Below are positions 1 to 6,085 of a stretch of DNA of 7,969 nt, piece by piece. How positions within the stretch are numbered: position 1 is the first letter of the stretch; each line of letters begins with the position of its first letter. A program made the translations under genes and the position numbers. The notes beneath the pieces are model-generated. The model was given only the letters and a program-made list of their open reading frames with translations, searched no databases and was not told the DNA's origin. This DNA is from Betaproteobacteria bacterium (GTDB lineage Bacteria; Pseudomonadota; Gammaproteobacteria; Burkholderiales; Rhodocyclaceae): the NCBI GenBank assembly GCA_025997075.1, contig BNUC01000153.1:1-7969 (forward strand), written 5' to 3'.

Positions 1-1
1 C

Positions 2-775
2 GGCGCCAGGTCCGGGGAGGCCAGTTTCCAGTACGTGGTGAATGCCATCAAGGACGCCATGGCCGGAGATACCGCCGGAGTAGTCACGGGGCCCATCAAC
101 AAGGAAGCGATCAACCTGGCGGGCCACCACTATTCCGGCCACACGGAGATCTTCGCCGACTACACCAAGACCAGGAATTACGGCATGCTCCTTTCCGGGG
201 GCGGCCTCAACGTGATCCACGTAAGCACCCACGTCTCCATGCGCCAGGCCTGTGACCTGATGACCAGGGAACGGGTGCTGAACGTGATCCACCTGGCCGA
301 CCTGGCTCTAAAACTCATGGGCAAGGAAAGCCGCCGCATCGGCGTGGCGGGCTTCAACGCCCACTCCTCCGAAAACGGCCTCTTCGGGGATCAGGAAGCC
401 AAGGGAATCACCCCCGCTATCGAAGCGGCCAAAGCAGAAGGCCTCGACGTAACCGGCCCGGTGCCTCCAGACACGGTGTTCGTCAAAGCCCTTGGGGGGC
501 AGTTCGACGTGGTGGTTGCCATGTACCACGACCAGGGCCACATCCCTCTCAAACTTTGTGGTTTCCGCATGGACTCCAAGACGGGGCTCTATTCCTCCAT
601 GAGCGGCATCAACACCACCATTGGCCTCCCCATCATCCGCACCTCCGTGGATCACGGTACCGCCTTCGGCAAGGCCGGCAAAAACCGCGCCAACGAGGAA
701 AGCCTGGTGGACGCCATCGACCTGGCAATCACCTTCGCGAAGAACTGGGACAAGTTTGTAAAGAAAGCATCCTAA
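2..775 (+). CDS. PdxA/PdxA2-family dehydrogenase, 3' part (start outside window)
   Basis: This is the C-terminal 257 residues of a PdxA-family NAD-dependent dehydrogenase. The frame is open to the left edge, and the family is about 330 residues long, so roughly 70 N-terminal residues are missing. Seen in sequence: the three metal-ligand histidines of the family, in YSGHTE (codon at 140-142), in the NAHSSENGLFG motif and in MYHDQGH, plus the closing signature GLPIIRTSVDHGTAFGKAG. PdxA oxidises 4-phosphohydroxy-L-threonine in vitamin B6 synthesis. The form YHDQGHIPLKL is more typical of the PdxA2 branch, which acts on 4-phospho-D-threonate/erythronate in four-carbon acid sugar catabolism; from memory the pyridoxine enzymes read YHDQGLPVLK. 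I therefore favour PdxA2-like but cannot settle it without the upstream neighbours, where a DtnK/OtnK-type kinase would be telling. About 14 residues (RMDSKTGLYSSMSG) sit between LCGF and INTTIGLP, where E. coli PdxA has a much shorter link. The gene converges on the GH3 gene. Confidence 0.93.
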   Translation, partial: GARSGEASFQYVVNAIKDAMAGDTAGVVTGPINKEAINLAGHHYSGHTEIFADYTKTRNYGMLLSGGGLNVIHVSTHVSMRQACDLMTRERVLNVIHLADLALKLMGKESRRIGVAGFNAHSSENGLFGDQEAKGITPAIEAAKAEGLDVTGPVPPDTVFVKALGGQFDVVVAMYHDQGHIPLKLCGFRMDSKTGLYSSMSGINTTIGLPIIRTSVDHGTAFGKAGKNRANEESLVDAIDLAITFAKNWDKFVKKAS

Positions 776-847
776 AAACGGCAGCTAGCCGAATCCATGG
801 TCATAAAATGAGCGTGCGGCCCGGACAGCGCACATGCTGGGTGCACC

Positions 848-874
848 TGGATTCCGGCTTTCGCCGGAATGACG
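848..874. repeat. Hairpin repeat (ATTCC..GGAAT family), variant copy
   Basis: A perfect 8-bp stem ATTCCGGC / GCCGGAAT with a TTTC loop, flanked by TGG and GACG. It matches the two copies at 2484-2607 except for three bases. Two of these are a paired C-to-G / G-to-C swap that keeps the stem intact. It lies between convergent genes and may help end transcription from either side, though no T-run follows it. This style of repeat resembles the neisserial dRS3 consensus (ATTCCC-N8-GGGAAT) and similar repeats in other betaproteobacteria. Confidence 0.75.
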
Positions 875-900
875 GGGCTGAAATAACGACTGTTTGCACT

Positions 901-918
901 TAAACGTAAAATGCTCTA
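901..918 (+). repeat. 18-bp dispersed repeat, left copy
   Basis: TAAACGTAAAATGCTCTA matches the reverse complement of 7518-7535 at 17 of 18 bases. Both copies lie just beyond the 3' end of a gene (46 bases past the GH3 stop here, 12 bases past the creC stop there). The function is unknown; it could be a small dispersed repeat or part of a 3' end signal. Confidence 0.5.
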
Positions 919-963
919 TGCACTTCAATAATGAGACGTTGCCAGAAGTTTGAAGCGGATTCG

Positions 964-2409
964 TCAAGATTGATTTCCCAGGCCGGCAGTGATCACGGGC
1001 CGTTTCTTCTCCCAATACCTGTTCAGCCGTTGTGCGCTATCGACTTCACGCAGGGAATTGATGCTTCCGCGCCGCCATGAATCGGCGGCGGTGTAGAGCG
1101 CGCGGTAATACTGGTCGGGATCGTAGGAAACCAGAACCAGATCCACGCCCGCGTCCAGCGCGGTGACGGCCGCGCGGCCCACGCCGTTGGCGTACACCGC
1201 GCCCATGTTCAGATCGTCGGCAATCAGGATGCCCTGGTAATCCCATCCATCGCCCCCTTTCTTGCGTAGAACGTCCTGCACCAGCTTGCGGGAGAGAGAG
1301 GCAGGCGCGCTCGGGTCGATGTCGGGAAGGTAGACATGCGCCAGCATCATCGCCGCGCCGGTGTGGTTTATGACTTCACGGAATGGCAGCCAGTCTGCCG
1401 CCCGCGCATCGGGATCGGGCGGCAGACTGGCTTCGACGAGGTGCGTGTCACCGCGTACCCGTCCGAGGCCGGGGAAGTGTTTGACCGTGGGCTGGACGCC
1501 GCTGGCGACGAGGCCCGCGCCGTAGGCCGAGGCTACTCGCGCCACGGTCCGGGGATCGGCGGCGATGGCGCGGCGCTCGATCAGGCTGCGCGAATCGCTC
1601 CAGTCTTTGATCCCGTCGAGTTTCAGATCGACAACCGGCGACAGGTTCATGTTGATGCCCAGCGCCGCCAGCTCGCGTCCCTGTTGCTCGCCTTGAGCGA
1701 GAGCGCGCAATTCCAGATTTTCCTCGCTGTCGGCGAGCAGAGCGGACAGCGCGGGCATGCGTTCGACGAGTGGCGAGAGGTGCGAGACTTCACCGCCTTC
1801 CTGATCGGCCATGACGAACAGCGGCGGCAGAGCGGCGCGGCGGCGAATGTCCTGCAGTTCGTCGATGCGCTGGCGCAGGCTTTGCGCGCTCTCGCCCTTG
1901 AGATTGCGCCGGGTGATATAAATGCCGCCGATGAGACCGCGTTCGGCCAGCGGCTTCAAGTCGTCGAAGTCCCGGAAGCCGACGACGAAATGCCGTCCCA
2001 TACGCGTCATGGCTACGTTTGCTTGCAACACCTGATACTGCTGCCAGCGAAACCAGCCTTCCTGACCCGCGACCAGACATAGCAGCAGCAGCCAGCCCGC
2101 GAGGCGGAATCCCGGTTCCAGCCTGTTCCGCCAGCCTCGCGCGTTACCCTGGGCGCGCAGGGCAAACCAAGCGCCGCCGATAGAGGCGAGCAACAAAACC
2201 GGCGTCTCCAGATCACGCCAGAAATAGAACAGGGGATGCTTGAAATAACGCGCGGCGATGAAAGTCAGTACGCCGAGCGCGATCCAGGTAATGAGTGCTT
2301 TTTGCCATGCCGCAAGCCTGAATCGGCGAGACGGGATGAATTGGCGCAGGGTTTGCCGAAGCGCCATGCCCGAATGCGCGGAGAATTGAGGTAGGGTTAA
2401 ATGAGTCAT
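964..2409 (-). CDS. Membrane-anchored glycoside hydrolase family 3 (NagZ-like beta-N-acetylhexosaminidase)
   Basis: A 481-residue protein. The C-terminal part (about 135-470) is a family 3 glycoside hydrolase of the NagZ type: DQEGG at 202-206, the substrate-loop KHFPG at 310-314, the Asp-x-His dyad D321-T-H323 that serves as acid/base in this family, and the nucleophile D398 in ADDLNM. Such enzymes remove N-acetylglucosamine from peptidoglycan fragments. The N-terminal 120 residues are unusual for NagZ. There are three hydrophobic segments (about 36-54, 69-86 and 102-116) with arginine-rich ends at 20-33 and 84-102, which predicts N-in topology and a periplasmic catalytic domain. Standard Gram-negative NagZ is soluble and cytosolic. 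The start at ATG 2409 has a modest GGAA eight bases upstream; Met15 is an alternative. The gene is on the same strand as creD, 214 bases downstream of it across hairpin repeats. The family is certain; the exact substrate is inferred. Confidence 0.9.
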   Translation of the reverse strand: MTHLTLPQFSAHSGMALRQTLRQFIPSRRFRLAAWQKALITWIALGVLTFIAARYFKHPLFYFWRDLETPVLLLASIGGAWFALRAQGNARGWRNRLEPGFRLAGWLLLLCLVAGQEGWFRWQQYQVLQANVAMTRMGRHFVVGFRDFDDLKPLAERGLIGGIYITRRNLKGESAQSLRQRIDELQDIRRRAALPPLFVMADQEGGEVSHLSPLVERMPALSALLADSEENLELRALAQGEQQGRELAALGINMNLSPVVDLKLDGIKDWSDSRSLIERRAIAADPRTVARVASAYGAGLVASGVQPTVKHFPGLGRVRGDTHLVEASLPPDPDARAADWLPFREVINHTGAAMMLAHVYLPDIDPSAPASLSRKLVQDVLRKKGGDGWDYQGILIADDLNMGAVYANGVGRAAVTALDAGVDLVLVSYDPDQYYRALYTAADSWRRGSINSLREVDSAQRLNRYWEKKRPVITAGLGNQS

Positions 2410-2428
2410 TAAAGTGTTTCCGTGTCAT

Positions 2429-2447
2429 CGTCATTCCCGCGAAGGCG
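2429..2447. repeat. Hairpin repeat, truncated copy
   Basis: CGTCATTCCCGCGAAGGCG matches the first 19 bases of the full copy at 2484-2510. The right arm (GGAATCCA) is then lost, so the stem cannot form fully. It begins 20 bases upstream of the GH3 start codon. Confidence 0.7.
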
Positions 2448-2483
2448 CACCGTCCGGGATATTTCACATGCGCTTCCCATCCC

Positions 2484-2607
2484 CGTCATTCCCGCGAAGG
2501 CGGGAATCCAGAAAGCGTACTTTCGGCGCAACGCGCCGCCATTCTTTAATTGGCAGCCATTCTGGCTGGCAAAAACAAACTGGATTCCCGCCTTCGCGGG
2601 AATGACG
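2484..2607. repeat. Pair of hairpin repeats in inverted orientation, 124-bp unit
   Basis: Two 27-base copies (2484-2510 and 2581-2607) are exact reverse complements of each other. Each contains its own 8-bp stem ATTCCCGC / GCGGGAAT with a four-base loop. The 70 bases between them (2511-2580) show no gene. The arrangement resembles a REP doublet or a small non-autonomous inverted-repeat element. It fills most of the creD-GH3 gap. Confidence 0.8.
2572..2607 (-). terminator. Possible terminator after creD, built from a hairpin repeat
   Basis: Read on the coding strand of creD, 17 bases past its TAG stop, the repeat stem is followed after CCA by GTTTGTTTTTG. A GC-rich stem with a broken T-tract could end creD transcripts and uncouple the GH3 gene. 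The T-tract does not directly abut the stem, so this is tentative. Confidence 0.35.
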
Positions 2608-2623
2608 TGGTTAAAAATAACGG

Positions 2624-4069
2624 CTATCGTTCTCCCTGAACGCCCACCGATTCCCACGCCTGCCGGTTGCGGAATCTTTTATCGTTCTGTGTCAGCGCGT
2701 ACCAGTCGAGCCGGCGCGTGCACAGCATCATGGCGGCGAGCACGGTGAACAGGAGCAGGCTGCCCATGAGCAGTGCGATGTCTTCCAGTTGCAGGATGGC
2801 GTAGATCATCGCGTACAGTCCGGCGAGGTAGGCGCCGAACGAGAGCGCCATGCGCCGGGAGACGAACATGCCCGCAAGGTAGAACGTGATCAGGCTGATG
2901 CAGGCCACGGCGGAGGCGAGGTAGGCCAGCAGGAAAGGCAAGTGTTCGGAGAGCGCGACCAGCAGCAGGAAGAAAATGGTGAGCGCCAGCCCGACCAGCA
3001 GGTATTGCATGATGTGTACCGGGCGGCGGAGCGTGATTTCGCACAGGAAGAACGCGGCGAAGGTCAGCACGATGAACAGGCTACCGTACTTCAAGGCCCG
3101 CTCGGATTGCAGATAAATATTAACCGGGTCCATGAAATTGATGCCCAGAACTTCATCACTGTGGGGATTGAGCGCGTCTTCCAGACTGCGCGCCAATTGG
3201 GAGATTTCCCATTGCGCGGTGAAACCTTCACGCTCGACTTGCCGGGTTCGCGGCAGAAAACGGCCCCGGAAGCTCGGATGTTGCCAGTTGGATTCCAGTT
3301 GAACGGTATTGTTTTCCGCCGTGGGCGCGATGCCGAAAGAGGACGTGCCGGTGAGCTTGAGCGGAAAGGAAAAGCTGATGCTGCGCGCCGCGCCGGAGCT
3401 TAATGCGCCCAGATCCATTTCCAGCCGGTTGCCGGGCAGGATTTCGTTGAAACGCTTGTCCTTCGGCGTGGTGAAGAACATCGGGCGCTGGTCGATCAGG
3501 ACTTCCGGAGCGACATCGATGCCGCGCAAGTCGGAAACGCCGAGCAGCATCACCGCGTTGGCCTCGACGATTTTGCCGTCTTTGGCCGCATCCAGAATCA
3601 GCTCCAGATCGGCGGGCAGGTTGAAAGCGCCTTGAACATCGAGATCGAGATGGAAAAGACTGGCCCGATAAATGCCCCGATAACGGTGCTCCACTTCGGC
3701 CTTTCCCTTGATAGCCAACATTTTGGCGGGCACGATGGCGATGTGTTCCTTCGTCTGCGGCGAGGTGGTGACGCTACTGTTGGTGCTCATGTCGAAATAT
3801 CTCTTCGCGGGCGTCTCTGTGCGGTAACGGATCGCCAGTATCGGCCCGGTCAGGGTTTGCGCTCCGGCGGCGGTTTGGGCGATTTCCTGCGTGACGCTTG
3901 ACTGATAATGGCCGCGCTGGGCAATCTTTTCATGAATCATGCCGAGCGGCGCAAGCAAAAGCAGGACCAGCAAGGCCACGCCCGCGAATTTGCCTGTCAG
4001 CGAGTTGCGCGCGAATTTTTCCTTGAATGAGCGCGCTATGCCGTGTTCTGTAGAGTCATTGTTTTCCAT
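2624..4069 (-). CDS. creD: CreD-family inner membrane protein
   Basis: A 481-residue protein that aligns by eye with CreD, the inner membrane protein of the CreBC regulon (E. coli CreD is about 450 residues). One membrane segment is at 27-45 (VALLVLLLLAPLGMI). A large periplasmic domain at about 46-325 contains the family-typical NWQHPSFRGRFLP (261-273) and INFMDPVNIYL (310-320). Five further membrane segments follow at about 328-346, 353-371, 377-399, 404-426 and 430-450, with RALKYGSLFIVLTFAAFFL and QYLLVGLALTIFFLLL typical of CreD. The start is ATG 4069, with GGGAGAAG just upstream (GGAG seven bases from ATG); the frame stays open to 4237, but that extension has no such signal and is low in family character. 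CreD is linked to envelope integrity, colicin tolerance and beta-lactam response; its biochemical role is not settled. An exact CreB box lies 127 bases upstream. Confidence 0.95.
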   Translation of the reverse strand: MENNDSTEHGIARSFKEKFARNSLTGKFAGVALLVLLLLAPLGMIHEKIAQRGHYQSSVTQEIAQTAAGAQTLTGPILAIRYRTETPAKRYFDMSTNSSVTTSPQTKEHIAIVPAKMLAIKGKAEVEHRYRGIYRASLFHLDLDVQGAFNLPADLELILDAAKDGKIVEANAVMLLGVSDLRGIDVAPEVLIDQRPMFFTTPKDKRFNEILPGNRLEMDLGALSSGAARSISFSFPLKLTGTSSFGIAPTAENNTVQLESNWQHPSFRGRFLPRTRQVEREGFTAQWEISQLARSLEDALNPHSDEVLGINFMDPVNIYLQSERALKYGSLFIVLTFAAFFLCEITLRRPVHIMQYLLVGLALTIFFLLLVALSEHLPFLLAYLASAVACISLITFYLAGMFVSRRMALSFGAYLAGLYAMIYAILQLEDIALLMGSLLLFTVLAAMMLCTRRLDWYALTQNDKRFRNRQAWESVGVQGER

Positions 4070-4162
4070 TTCACTTCTCCCGTTTTCCTTGAATGGCGCG
4101 GCGCGCGGAAGGCGACGCGGCCGGGGTTCTTTGTCGCAGCACGACCAGCGTAAAGGCCGTGT

Positions 4163-4178
4163 GTGAATGGATCGGGAA
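4163..4178 (-). promoter_or_regulatory. Degenerate second CreB box upstream of creD
   Basis: On the creD coding strand this reads TTCCC-N6-TTCAC, nine of ten conserved bases of the TTCAC-N6-TTCAC box. Its half-sites begin at 4163 and 4174. With those of the perfect box at 4196 and 4207 they share an 11-base phase, so all would face the same side of the helix. The phasing raises the chance that this is a real second, weaker site. Confidence 0.45.
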
Positions 4179-4195
4179 GAGAAAACGGGGTTTAT

Positions 4196-4211
4196 GTGAA
4201 GCGAATGTGAA
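4196..4211 (-). promoter_or_regulatory. CreB-binding direct repeat (cre-tag) upstream of creD
   Basis: On the creD coding strand the sequence is TTCAC-ATTCGC-TTCAC, an exact match to the known CreB target TTCAC-N6-TTCAC. It lies 127 bases before the creD ATG and in the same orientation as the gene. By simple base odds a ten-base perfect match is expected about 0.015 times in a window of this size on two strands. This strongly suggests that CreB, encoded in the same window, activates creD. A matching -10 element could not be placed with confidence. Confidence 0.8.
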
Positions 4212-4232
4212 GCGCGCGACCAAGGGAAGCCG

Positions 4233-4250
4233 GCCATTCGCGGGAATGGC
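4233..4250. repeat. Short hairpin between the unknown gene block and creD control region
   Basis: A perfect 7-bp stem GCCATTC / GAATGGC around a GCGG loop. The centre (TTCGCGGGAATG) resembles one arm of the hairpin repeat at 2484-2607, so it may be a decayed copy. It could act as a weak barrier between leftward transcripts of the unknown gene and the creD promoter region; no T-tract is present. Confidence 0.45.
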
Positions 4251-4281
4251 GGTAAAGCCTGTGTTCTCTCAAGGCCCTGGC

Positions 4282-4536
4282 TTATTTTCCAGAGGAGGGT
4301 GTGGATTGAGGAAAACCCTCCACAGGACGCTCAAAGGAATCAAGCCATGAGACCAAACGGTCATCAATGGCGATCCAGTCTTTTGCATAGGCATGGCTGT
4401 AGATGACCCCAAAGCGGATATCGTCTGAATTCACCGGCTTGGCGCGGCTTGCCGCGACAGGTCCGGCAGAATGATGGGTTGTGCAACAGATCATACCGCC
4501 ATTGGCAAGCGCTCCCACCGACCCAAAGAGACGCAC
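4282..4536 (-). CDS. Uncharacterised 84-residue reading frame, in frame behind a TGA
   Basis: The frame runs from a GTG at 4536 to TAA at 4284-4282. It is in exactly the same frame as the 245-residue protein upstream, separated only by that gene's TGA (4548-4546) and three sense codons. Codon choice looks coding-like: no ATA, AGA, AGG or CTA codons occur. The GTG has no properly spaced ribosome site (GAGG abuts it), and the first internal ATG has none either. It may be the C-terminal part of a longer gene split by a recent nonsense change, a readthrough extension, or an independent small gene. The C-terminal half contains KDWIAIDDRLVSWLDSF, which I cannot place in a family with confidence. 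No function is proposed. Confidence 0.35.
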   Translation of the reverse strand: MRLFGSVGALANGGMICCTTHHSAGPVAASRAKPVNSDDIRFGVIYSHAYAKDWIAIDDRLVSWLDSFERPVEGFPQSTPSSGK

Positions 4537-4545
4537 CTCGCGGTT

Positions 4546-5283
4546 TCAAGCATCAACACTGATCCCCGCATTCAACCTTCCGGCCATGACGATGGCGCAC
4601 ATTAGTGTCTTGAACTGCTCGATATTACTCGAAGGCGGATGCGGATCGGACAGCACGGACGTTAGCCCAAGCAACTTCGTGTACAGCGCGGCCTGCTGTG
4701 GTCCGATGTTGCCGCCGAATGCCAGCATGTGGATAATCTGGCTGGATGTCACCTGCTTCGGCTCGGGCGGGCCTCCCCAACGCCGCACGACCGGCACCGC
4801 CAGTTCGAATAGCCTTGGCCGCATCGCGTCTACAGGGCGACCATCGATCTTGAGATCCGACAAGAACCGGAACAACAAGAGATTCGGATCTTTCATGTCG
4901 CCTGGAAGCCGGGACAGAAGCCATTCCTCGGACTCCTTCGGGATCGGGTAGTTGATCTTAGCGATGCAGCCGAAGGGGCGGTCAGCGATGTTAGCGCGGC
5001 AAGTTGAGCAGTGCCCACGGTACTGACCAATCGGCTGTGCCAGTGCCACGAGTTGTCCGACCGTCATTGGAACCTGCTCTGCGGTTCCATCCGGCCGCGT
5101 TTGGCTTACGCGCACTTCGTATTTGCCAAGGATCGTCTCCATGGGTACCGTCGGGTTGGATTTTCGGATTTCCGCAACCGCAAATTCGGCTAGGCTCATA
5201 TAGCCGACAAGGGCTACGAGCTTAGGCTCCGGTACATTCTTCCGAACTTCGCAGGGAAACTGGAGCACGTAGTCAAGTGCCAT
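4546..5283 (-). CDS. Uncharacterised 245-residue protein with a Cys cluster
   Basis: I do not recognise this protein. The start is well supported: ATG at 5283 with GAGGA six bases upstream. There is no signal peptide or membrane segment, so it is probably cytosolic. The middle holds a cysteine cluster, HCSTC at 91-95 and FGC at 104-106 (C92-x2-C95-x10-C106, with H91 next to it), followed by INYPIP and a Trp-Leu pair at 121-122; this could bind a metal but is short of a classic zinc finger. A Pro/Gly-rich stretch RRWGGPPEPK (167-176) follows, then a helical C-terminus. It sits between divergent creD and creBC, pointing toward creD. Sampled 60-base lines run about 50-60% GC, against 68% in a sampled creC line, suggesting an acquired gene. 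It shares a 109-base upstream gap with creB. The frame continues past its TGA for 87 more codons. Confidence 0.72.
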   Translation of the reverse strand: MALDYVLQFPCEVRKNVPEPKLVALVGYMSLAEFAVAEIRKSNPTVPMETILGKYEVRVSQTRPDGTAEQVPMTVGQLVALAQPIGQYRGHCSTCRANIADRPFGCIAKINYPIPKESEEWLLSRLPGDMKDPNLLLFRFLSDLKIDGRPVDAMRPRLFELAVPVVRRWGGPPEPKQVTSSQIIHMLAFGGNIGPQQAALYTKLLGLTSVLSDPHPPSSNIEQFKTLMCAIVMAGRLNAGISVDA

Positions 5284-5392
5284 GGATGGTCCTCGTAAGT
5301 GAGTCAGGGCTAGAGATGTTTCGGCTACCTCGTGAAACTGTTTTTCCCCGTACTATATGCGAGCCGTTCAGAAACTTCTACCATACGTTTCC

Positions 5393-6085
5393 ATGAAAAT
5401 CCTTATTGTCGATGACGAACCGGCGATTGCCGATACGCTGGCCTACGCGCTTTCCGCCGAAGGCTATGCCACTGACCGCTGCGGATTGGGGCGCGAGGCC
5501 GTGGCGCGTGCGCTTTCGGAGGAGTGCGCCCTGATCATTCTCGACGTGGGGCTGCCGGACATGAGCGGCTTCGATGTCTGCCGCGAACTGCGCCGTCAGT
5601 CGGAGGTGCCGATCCTGTTTCTCACCGCGCGCGCCGAGGAGGTCGACCGCATCGTCGGGCTGGAACTGGGGGCGGATGATTATGTCGCCAAGCCGTTCAG
5701 CCCGCGCGAGCTGGTCTCGCGCGTGCGTGCCATCCTGCGCCGTGTTCAGAGGGCAGAGGACGGAAAACAGAGGACAGAAGGCGGTCAATCACTTGCGGCT
5801 TCGTCGTTCCAGGTCGACCGCGAAGGTCTGCGCATCGCTTGCCAAGGGCAATGGCTTGCTCTCACCCGCTACGAATACCTGCTGCTGGCCTGCCTGCTCG
5901 AACATCCGGGGCGGGTATATTCCCGCGCCGTGCTGATGGACAAGGTATGGAGCGACGCCGAGGAAACGGAAGATCGCACCGTCGATACCCACATCAAGAC
6001 CCTGCGCGCCAAGTTGCGCGCGGCGCTCCCCGAACGCGATCCCATCGTCACCCATCGCGGTCTGGGCTACAGTATCAACCCGTGA
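5393..6085 (+). CDS. creB: Response regulator CreB (OmpR/PhoB type)
   Basis: A 230-residue response regulator. The receiver domain (1-118) has the acidic pair D8-D9, phospho-acceptor D51 in ILDVGLPDMSGF, T78 in FLTAR and K100 in DDYVAKPFSPRE. The winged-helix DNA-binding domain (about 138-230) has LTRYEYLLL, RVYSRAVLMDKVW and DRTVDTHIKTLRAKLRA. The runs ARAEEVDRIVGLELGADDYVAKPF and DRTVDTHIKTLRAKLRA closely follow E. coli CreB, which distinguishes it from PhoB or OmpR. The start at ATG 5393 gives the standard MKILIVDDE beginning; the frame extends to an ATG at 5357, but neither start has a good ribosome site. The linker is about six residues longer than in E. coli and carries a tandem heptad. 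The stop overlaps the creC start (GTGA), so the two are translationally coupled. CreB is phosphorylated by CreC and binds TTCAC direct repeats such as that upstream of creD. Confidence 0.95.
   Translation: MKILIVDDEPAIADTLAYALSAEGYATDRCGLGREAVARALSEECALIILDVGLPDMSGFDVCRELRRQSEVPILFLTARAEEVDRIVGLELGADDYVAKPFSPRELVSRVRAILRRVQRAEDGKQRTEGGQSLAASSFQVDREGLRIACQGQWLALTRYEYLLLACLLEHPGRVYSRAVLMDKVWSDAEETEDRTVDTHIKTLRAKLRAALPERDPIVTHRGLGYSINP
5747..5784 (+). repeat. In-frame 21-base tandem repeat in the creB linker
   Basis: The unit CAGAGGGCAGAGGACGG (5747-5763) recurs as CAGAGGACAGAAGGCGG (5768-5784), 14 of 17 bases alike, with a period of 21 bases. It encodes two related heptads, QRAEDGK and QRTEGGQ, between receiver and DNA-binding domains. 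The purine-rich CAGAGGACAG motif resembles low-complexity repeats seen in betaproteobacterial intergenic DNA. Confidence 0.6.

Noticed and set aside
1336..2082. Long plus-strand frame (248 codons) opposite the GH3 gene
   Set aside because: It lies wholly antisense to a gene with clear catalytic motifs; composition (Gln/Arg/Ala-rich) is typical of a GC-rich shadow frame.
2789..3403. Plus-strand frame of 204 codons opposite creD
   Set aside because: Antisense to well-recognised CreD membrane segments; low-complexity charged translation.
4070..4237. Upstream extension of creD to an ATG at 4237
   Set aside because: The extension lacks a ribosome site, would cover the CreB box, and the ATG at 4069 has GGGAGAAG at correct spacing.
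4481..4951. Plus-strand frame of 156 codons opposite the unknown protein
   Set aside because: No ribosome site, Ser-rich translation; the opposite strand has a strong start signal and better codon use.
5332..5336. Single GTGAA half-site in the creB upstream gap, as a sign of autoregulation
   Set aside because: No partner half-site at 11-base spacing on either side, so it does not form a CreB box.
5839..6081. Upstream extension of creC into creB
   Set aside because: This part overlaps the CreB DNA-binding domain out of frame; the GTG at 6082 gives the family N-terminus and full family length.
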